This document shows, one piece after another, positions 57,846 to 64,000 of a DNA stretch of 64,000 bases. Position numbers and translations under genes: made by a program. The stretch is from Allodiplogaster sudhausi (Eukaryota; Nematoda; Chromadorea; Rhabditida; Diplogasteridae). How positions within the stretch are numbered: position 1 is the first letter of the stretch; every line of letters starts with the position of its first letter. Below the pieces are notes generated by a model. It was not told the origin of the DNA and searched no databases. It worked only from the letters and a program-made list of their open reading frames with translations. The stretch covers positions 662,501-726,500 of the forward strand of contig CALZFC010000035.1 in the NCBI GenBank assembly GCA_945643635.1, written 5' to 3'.

Positions 57846-60800
57846 CTCCTCCTGCCTCTCCTCGCCTCTCCGCGCCACTCCTCCTGCCTCTCCTTACCTC
57901 TCCGCGCCTCTCCTCCCGCCTCTCCTTACCTCTCCGCGCCTCTCTTCCTGCCTCTCCTTACCTCTCCGCGCCTCTCCTCCTGCCTCTCCTTACCTCTCCG
58001 CGCCTCTCCTCCTGCCTCTCCTCACATCTTCGCGCCTCTCCTCACCTCTCCGCGCCACTCCTCCTGCCTCTCCTTACATCTCCGCGCCTCTCCTTCTGCC
58101 TCTCCTTACCTCTCCGCGCCTGTCCTCTTGCCTCTCCTCGCCTCTCCATTCCTCTCTTCCTGCCTCTCCTCACCTCTCCTTGCCACTCCTCCTGCCTCTC
58201 CTCACATCTTCGCGCCTCTCCTCCTGCCTCTCCTCACCTCTCCTCGCCTCTCCTCCTGCCTCTCCTCACCTCTCCGCGCATCTCCTCACCTCTCCGAGAC
58301 TCTGCTCCTGCCTCTCCTTATCTCTCCGCGCCTCTTCTTCTGCCTCTCCTTACCTCTCCGCGCCTCTCCTCTTGCCTCTCCTCACATCTTCGCGCCTCTC
58401 CTCACCTCTCCGCGCCTCTCCGCGCCTCTCCTCCTGTCTCTTCTCGCCTCTCCTCCCGCCTCTCCTTACCTCTCCGCGCCTCTCTTCCTGCCTCTCCTTA
58501 CCTCTCCGCGCCTCTCCTCCTGCCTCTCCTTACCTCTCTATTCGCGCTTCTCCTCACCTCTCCGCGCCACTCCTCCTGCCTCGCCTCACATCTTCGCGCC
58601 TGTCCTCGTGCCTCTCCTCACCTCACAGCGCCTCTCCTCCTGCCTCTCCTCACATCTTCGCGCCTCTCCTCCTGCCTCTTCTCGCCTCTCCTCCTGCCTC
58701 TCCGCCTGCCTCTCCTTACTTCTCCGCGCTTCTCCTCCTGACTCTTCTCGCCTCTCCTCCTGCCTCTCCTCCTGCCTCTCCTCACATCTTCGCGCCTGTC
58801 CTCGTGCCTCTCCTCACCTCTCCGCGCCTCTCCTACTGCCTCTCCTCGCCTCTCCGCGCCTCTCCTCCTGCCTCTTCTCGCCTCTCCGCGCCTGTCCTCC
58901 TGCCTCTCCTCACCTCTCCGCGCCTCTCCTCCTGCCTCTCCTCACATCTTCGCGCCTCTCCTCACCTCTCCTTGCCACTCCTCCTGCCTCTCCTCACATC
59001 TTCGCGCCTCTCCTCCTGCCTCTCCTCACCTCTCCTCGCCTCTCCTCCTGCCTCTCCTCACCTCTCCGCGCATCTCTTCACCTCTCCGCGCCTCTGCTCC
59101 TGCCTCTCCTTATCTCTCCGCGCCTCTTCTTCTGCCTCTCCTTACCTCTCCGCGCCTCTCCTCTTGCCTCTCCTCACATCTTCGCGCCTCTCCTCACCTC
59201 TCCGCGCCTCTCCGCGCCTCTCCTCCTGTCTCTTCTCGCCTCTCCTCCTGAATCTCCTCACATCTCCACGCCACTCCTCGTGCCTCTCCTCACCTCACAG
59301 CGTCTCTCCTCCTGCCTCTCCTCACATCTTCGCGCCTCTCCTCCTGCCTCTTCTCGCCTCTCCTCCTGCCTCTCCTCCTGTCTCTTTTTACCTCTCCGCG
59401 CCTCTCCTCCTGCCTCTCCTCCTGCCTCTCCTTACCTCTCCGCGACTCTCCTCCTGCCTCTCCTTACCTCTCCGCGCCTCTCCTCCTGCCTCTAATTACC
59501 TCTCCGAGCCTCTCCTCCTGCCTCTCCTCACATCTTCGCGCCTCTCCTCACCTCTCCTCACCTCTCCGCGCCACTCCTCCTGCCTCGCCTCACATCTTCG
59601 CGCCACTCCTCCTGCCTCTCCCTACCTCTCCGCGCCTCTCCTCCCGCCTCTCCTTACCTCTCCGCGCCTCTCTTCCTGCCTCTCCTTACCTCTCCGCGCC
59701 TCTCCTCCTGCCTCTCCTTACCTCTCCGCGCCTCTCCTCCTGCCTGTCCTCACATCTTCGCGCTTCTCCTCACCTCTCCGCGCCACTCCTCCTGCCTCGC
59801 CTCACATCTTCGCGCCTGTCCTCGTGCCTCTCCTCACCTCACAGCGCCTCTCCTCCTGCCTCTCCTCACATCTTCGCGCCTCTCCTCCTGCCTCTTCTCG
59901 CCTCTCCTCCTGCCTCTCCGCCTGCCTCTCCTTACTTCTCCGCGCTTCTCCTCCTGACTCTTCTCGCCTCTCCTCCTGCCTCTCCTCACATCTTCGCGCC
60001 TGTCCTCGTGCCTCTCCTCACCTCTCCGCGCCTCTCCTCCTGCCTCTCCTCGCCTCTCCGCGCCTCTCCTCCTGCCTCTTCTCGCCTCTCCGCGCCTTTC
60101 CTCCTGCCTCTCCTCACCTCTTCGCGCCTCTCCTCCTGCCTCTCCTCACCTCTCCGCGCCTCTCCTCCTGCCTCTTCTCGCCTCTCCTCCTGCCTCTCCT
60201 CACCTCTCCGCGCCACTCCTCCTGCATCTCCTCCTGCCTCTCCTCGCCTCTCCTCACCTCTCCGCGCCTCTCCTCCTGCCTCTCCTCCTGCCTCTCCTCA
60301 CATCTTCGCGCCTGTCCTCGTGCCTCTCCTCACCTCTCCGCGCCTCTCCTCCTGCCTCTCCTCGCCTCTCCGCGCCTCTCCTCCTGCCTCTCCTCCTGCC
60401 TCTTCTCGCCTCTCCTCCTGCCTCTCCTCACCTCTCCGCGCCACTCCTCCTGCCTCTCCTCCTGCCTCTCCTCCTGCCTCTTCTCGCCTCTCCTCCTGTC
60501 TCTCCTCACCTCTCCGCGCCACTCCTCCTGCCTCTCCTTACCTCTCCGCGCCTCTCCTCCCGCCTCTCCTTACCTCTCCGCGCCTCTCTTCCTGCCTCTC
60601 CTTACCTCTCCGCGCCACTCCTCCTGCCTCTCCTTACCTCTCCGCGCCTCTCCTCCTGCCTCTGCTCACATCTTCGCGCCTCTCCTCACCTCTCCGCGCC
60701 ACTCCTCCTGCCTCTCCTTACCTCTCTGCGCCTCTCCTTCTGCCTCTCCTTATCTCTCAGCGCCTCTCCTCCTGCCTCTCCTTACCTCTCCGTGCCTCTC

Positions 60801-61776
60801 CTCCTGCCTCTCCTCACATCTTCGCGCCTCTCCTCACCTCTCCGCGCCTCTCCGCTCCTCTCCTCCTGCCTCTCCTCACATCTTCGCGCTTCTCCTCACC
60901 TCTCCGCGCCACTCCTCCTGCCTCGCCTCACATCTTCGCGCCTCTCCTCCTGCCTCTCCTCACCTCTCCGCGCCTCTCCTCCTGCCTCTCCTCACCTCAC
61001 CGCGCCTCTCCTCCTGCCTCTCTTCGCCTCTCCTCCTGCCTCTCCTCACATCTTCGCGCCTCTCCTCACCTCTCCGCGCCTCTCATCCTGCCTCTCCTCG
61101 CCTCTCCTCCTGCCTCTCCTCACATCTTCGCGCCTCTCCTCACCTCTCCGCGCCTCTCCGCTCCTCTCCTCCTGCCTCTCCTCACATCTTCGCGCTTCTC
61201 CTCACCTCTCCGCGCCACTCCTCCTGCCTCGCCTCACATCTTCGCGCCTCTCCTCCTGCCTCTCCTCACCTCTCCGCGCCTCTCCTCCTGCCTCTCCTCA
61301 CCTCACCGCGCCTCTCCTCCTGCCTCTCCTCGCCTCTCCTCCTGCCTCTCCTCACATCTTCGCGCCTCTCCTCACCTCTCCGCGCCTCTCATCCTGTCTC
61401 TCCTCACCTCTCCGCGCATCTCCTCCTGCCTCTCCTCGCCTCTCCTCCTGCCTCTCCTCACATCTTCGCGCCTCTTCTCACCTCTCCGCGCCTCTCCGCT
61501 CCTCTCCTCCTGCCTCTCCTCACATCTTCGCGCTTCTCCTCACCTCTCCGCGCCACTCCTCCTGCCTCGCCTCACATCTTCGCGCCTCTCCTCCTGCCTC
61601 TCCTCACCTCTCCGCGCCTCTCCTCCTGCCTCTCCTCACCTCACCGCGCCTCTCCTCCTGCCTCTCCTCACCTCTCCGCACATCTCCTCCTGCCTCTCCT
61701 CAACTCACCGCGCCTCTCATCCTGTCTCTCCTCACCTCTCCCGCATCTCCTCCTGCCTCTCCTCGCCTCTCCTCCT
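57846..61776 (+). repeat. 32-bp satellite array, 3.9 kb
   Basis: Same unit and variants as the main array. Long stretches match parts of the 47-56 kb region almost exactly, and its last 900 bp match the satellite just before copy 1 of the non-satellite unit. Confidence 0.95.
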
Positions 61777-63115
61777 GTCAAATATTTTTGACAAATATTT
61801 GTTTTTGAGCATATAAGGAATAAGGGTGACCCACCGGACTACTCGATTTATTTAGTACATTACTAATTCGTTGCTAATGCATACTTCTTACTGTACTTTT
61901 GGGCTTCCTTCTGGAAGCATTTTCTCATCTTTTTGTGTTTTGACCCGGTGCTGACTCAGTGTTAGCTTTGTGTTCCGTGCGTGCGGGTGACTTCCTCTGC
62001 TGTTCCCCCTTTCACGTGTTCGCCTCTCTGCCATTCCTCGTCGTTGTTAATCGTCATCGACCTTTCTGGCTTCTGCTCTCACTCATCCTTGGCATCATTT
62101 GTCAGGTTCCATTTAACTGTTGATAAATGTATTGTTGTTATCTCGATCCTTGAAAGGACAAGTATACCTTGTAGGCGTTCAGGGATCCAATTAAATCAGG
62201 AATTCAGGAAAGTATAGTCCGGAGGACTTGTTGGTAATTGGTATTTAATTGAAGAATTGTGGCTTGAGAAGGAAATTGAATGTGCTAAGGAGGAAATCTC
62301 CGCTATCTGCCATTGTTTATTCCGCATATTTCTCCCACCCTTCCGGTCATTTACCCTTACTCCTGTTGCTCTGGCCGTTCCTTGAAGTAAGGAATAATTA
62401 TCCTGCAATAATTTTTGACATGGTGCGTCTCCCAGTTCATCCTATTTCCAATTCGGGCTCTAATAAGCATTCTACCACATCTTCTCCCAAATTTGAATCC
62501 GGCTGTAGCCCACCCAATTCTTCAATGTCTGGGCTCAGGAATATTCCGGCCCCTTCTTTCCAGTTCCAGAGTGTGCCCCCTCGGCGCGATGCGTCCCCTT
62601 CTTCCCAGTTACAGAGTGAACCCTTTCGGTTGCCTTCCCAACCACTTGTTCCTCTTCCCTTGCCATCGGGAACTCGTTCAGGGACATTTCTACCACGCAT
62701 ATTCAAATTCTTCAGAAAAAAATCGACAAAATCTGACACGTCAGAATCAGCCAGTCAGGAAGCCCCTCTCATCCCCTTTTCTGATTCTCTGGATCTGACA
62801 TTCTACGTGCCCCCACCATCATCTCAGCAAAATGCTCCTTCTCGAAACGATCATGACCCTAACAGCGCCATTTCGCACATTCAGGAAAACAAAATCTCTT
62901 TTGATTTCCGTGCTCAATTTGATTCTCTCGCCGCTCATGTTGCTGAAATCAACCATTTCCTTTTTTCCTGCTCGAACGAATTCTCTGACCTCCGGAACTC
63001 ATGGAATCAGCTTAATGATCATAAGGAAATTTCATGTCATATTCAGGCTTTCGAAAAGATTATTTCTGATGCTCAATCTTATTCACTGTGCTATTTCGAA
63101 AAGCGAAACAATTAT
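61777..63115 (+). other. 1.34-kb non-satellite unit, copy 2
   Basis: Nearly identical to the unit 5.27 kb upstream. The differences I see are an inserted G (CCGGTGCTGA, about 61950) in the leader and a C-to-A change at about 62611 that alters Phe to Leu in the frame starting at 62420, plus a changed base at the left border. The frame again ends at the satellite border at the same residue. Confidence 0.6.
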
Positions 63116-63283
63116 CTCCTCCTGCCTCTCCTCGCCTCTCCTCCTGCCTCTCATCACCTCTCCGCGCCACTCCTCCTGCCTCTCCTTACCTCTCCGCGCC
63201 TCTCTTCCTGCCTCTCCTTACCTCTCCGCGCCTCTCCTCCTGCCTCTCCTTACCTCTCCGCGCCTCTCCTCCTGCCTCTCCTC
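63116..63283 (+). repeat. 32-bp satellite, distal end
   Basis: Five units that end abruptly at CTCCTCGG, where a different minisatellite begins. The right border of the whole satellite domain is therefore inside the window. Confidence 0.9.
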
Positions 63284-63500
63284 GGGTGACCTGATTTTTC
63301 GTCACATGATTTTTCGTCACCTGATTATTCGTCACATTTTTTTTTTATTTTTCGTCACATGATTATTGGTCACATGATTTTTCGTCACATGATTATTGGT
63401 CACATGATTTTTCGTCACATGATTTTTCGTCACCTGAGTATTCGTCACATGATTTTTCGTCACATTTTTCCCGCAGATTTATGATTTTTCGTCACATTTT
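63284..63500. repeat. 15-bp minisatellite (TGATTTTTCGTCACA)n
   Basis: About a dozen copies, some with ATTATTCGTCAC or ATTATTGGTCAC variants and two longer interruptions (a poly-T and CCCGCAGATT). Confidence 0.85.
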
Positions 63501-63745
63501 CTGATTTGTGCAATAAAACCGAATAAAATGTGTGCGTGCATAACGTTTTGTATGTGTTTAATACCATTTATTACACTGAACGCACTGAAAAGTAATGAAT
63601 AGCCTAATTTAAAAAAAATGCTAGAGAAGTGGAAGCTCAGAGCCTAATAAAAAAACCAAACATGTCCTGGCTTAGCAAAGTGGTTTTAACAGTTGAACAT
63701 GATAAAAAAAAACCGTGAAATATGAGGAGAGAAAAAGGAAGAGAC
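63501..63745. other. no gene recognised
   Basis: Short AT-rich stretch between the minisatellite and the terminal exon; probably 3' flank or 3' UTR of the minus-strand gene beyond. Confidence 0.5.
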
Positions 63746-63964
63746 TTATTTGGCTGATGGATCAACAATATTTGCCGAAATTCCACGAAGGAATTCAGAC
63801 AGAGAAAGGACGCCGTAGTTACTCACCACTGTCTTAAGTCTGGCATTCATCACTGCGTATTTCTTCTTGGACATGACAGCAGGAGGAGATCCGATTTGCA
63901 GCCTTGCAAGTTTGCCCTCACTCAGCCCTTGTTCGTCACGAAGGCGGTCGACCAAGGTGAAGAT
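63746..63964 (-). CDS. terminal exon of an unidentified gene (partial)
   Basis: On the minus strand a good acceptor (TTTCTAACTGCAG) is followed by 72 codons and a TAA stop. The peptide is soluble and mixed (VDRLRDEQGLSEGKLARLQ, MSKKKYAVMNARLKTVVSNY, LSLSEFLRGI). I do not recognise the family. An internal consensus donor GTGAGT after LKTV means the exon could instead be internal, ending there. The rest of the gene lies outside the window. Confidence 0.45.
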   Translation of the reverse strand: MFTLVDRLRDEQGLSEGKLARLQIGSPPAVMSKKKYAVMNARLKTVVSNYGVLSLSEFLRGISANIVDPSAK

Positions 63965-64000
63965 CTGCAGTTAGAAACAAAACATTGCCTTTATATTATC

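Noticed and set aside
42862..60522. Minus-strand Arg/Glu/Gly-rich frames of 74-141 codons in the satellite
   Set aside because: They are the complement of the same repeat units and recur identically wherever the unit variant recurs.
44264..61816. Many plus-strand frames of 300-1,895 codons
   Set aside because: All are translations of the 32-bp satellite in successive phases. Overlapping frames give the same Leu/Ser/Pro/Arg pattern, there are no introns, domains or codon bias, and several cover each other in different phases.
1..64000. tRNA, rRNA and spliceosomal RNA genes
   Set aside because: No cloverleaf, rRNA core or Sm-site-containing sequence was recognised by eye; a covariance-model search would be needed to be certain.

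Overview
The window looks like nuclear DNA of a nematode. Genes are split into short exons with GT-AG introns. One gene encodes a seven-TM receptor with the ERxxAT and SSRYxxRxN motifs of the nematode SRA/SRAB/SRE chemoreceptors. There is also a nematode-type LINE with an ORF1/ORF2 layout and an env remnant of the phlebovirus-G2 type known from nematode retroelements. Species is not determinable. All gene models were built by hand from splice sites, reading frame and phase; none has been checked against transcripts.

Layout. 1-1290 is non-coding with GA and CT microsatellites. 1292-10825 is an apparently complete 9.5-kb DNA transposon with short terminal inverted repeats, a TA target duplication, many subterminal ATGTGAC repeats and two multi-exon minus-strand genes: a zinc-finger CACTA-like transposase and a second protein of about 555 residues. 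10826-15800 is dominated by (CT)n/(GA)n tracts. 15802-23051 is an eight-exon peripherin-like tetraspanin (+) whose introns are full of microsatellites, hairpins and foldback elements. 25752-27013 is a six-exon gene (-) for a secreted six-cysteine protein. 28314-31052 is the chemoreceptor (+). 32362-40297 is a secreted protein with two VWA domains joined by a Thr-rich linker (+); one intron holds a MITE and another a decayed antisense LINE with a perfect 19 x 19-bp minisatellite beside its 5' end.

41550-42318 is the env-type remnant. From 42860 to 63283 the window is a pyrimidine-rich satellite with a 32-bp basic unit. It starts with a palindrome whose two satellite arms point away from each other, contains a 698-bp solo LTR with a 4-bp target duplication, shows long-range duplications of about 2.9 and 2.2 kb, and is interrupted twice by the same 1.34-kb non-satellite unit with a gag-like reading frame. 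The very long open frames in this region are a consequence of the repeat and not genes. The window ends with a 15-bp minisatellite and a terminal exon of an unidentified minus-strand gene.

The host genes are unrelated in function but mostly encode membrane or secreted proteins. The most notable objects are the intact-looking two-gene transposon and the satellite/foldback/gag-like composite.
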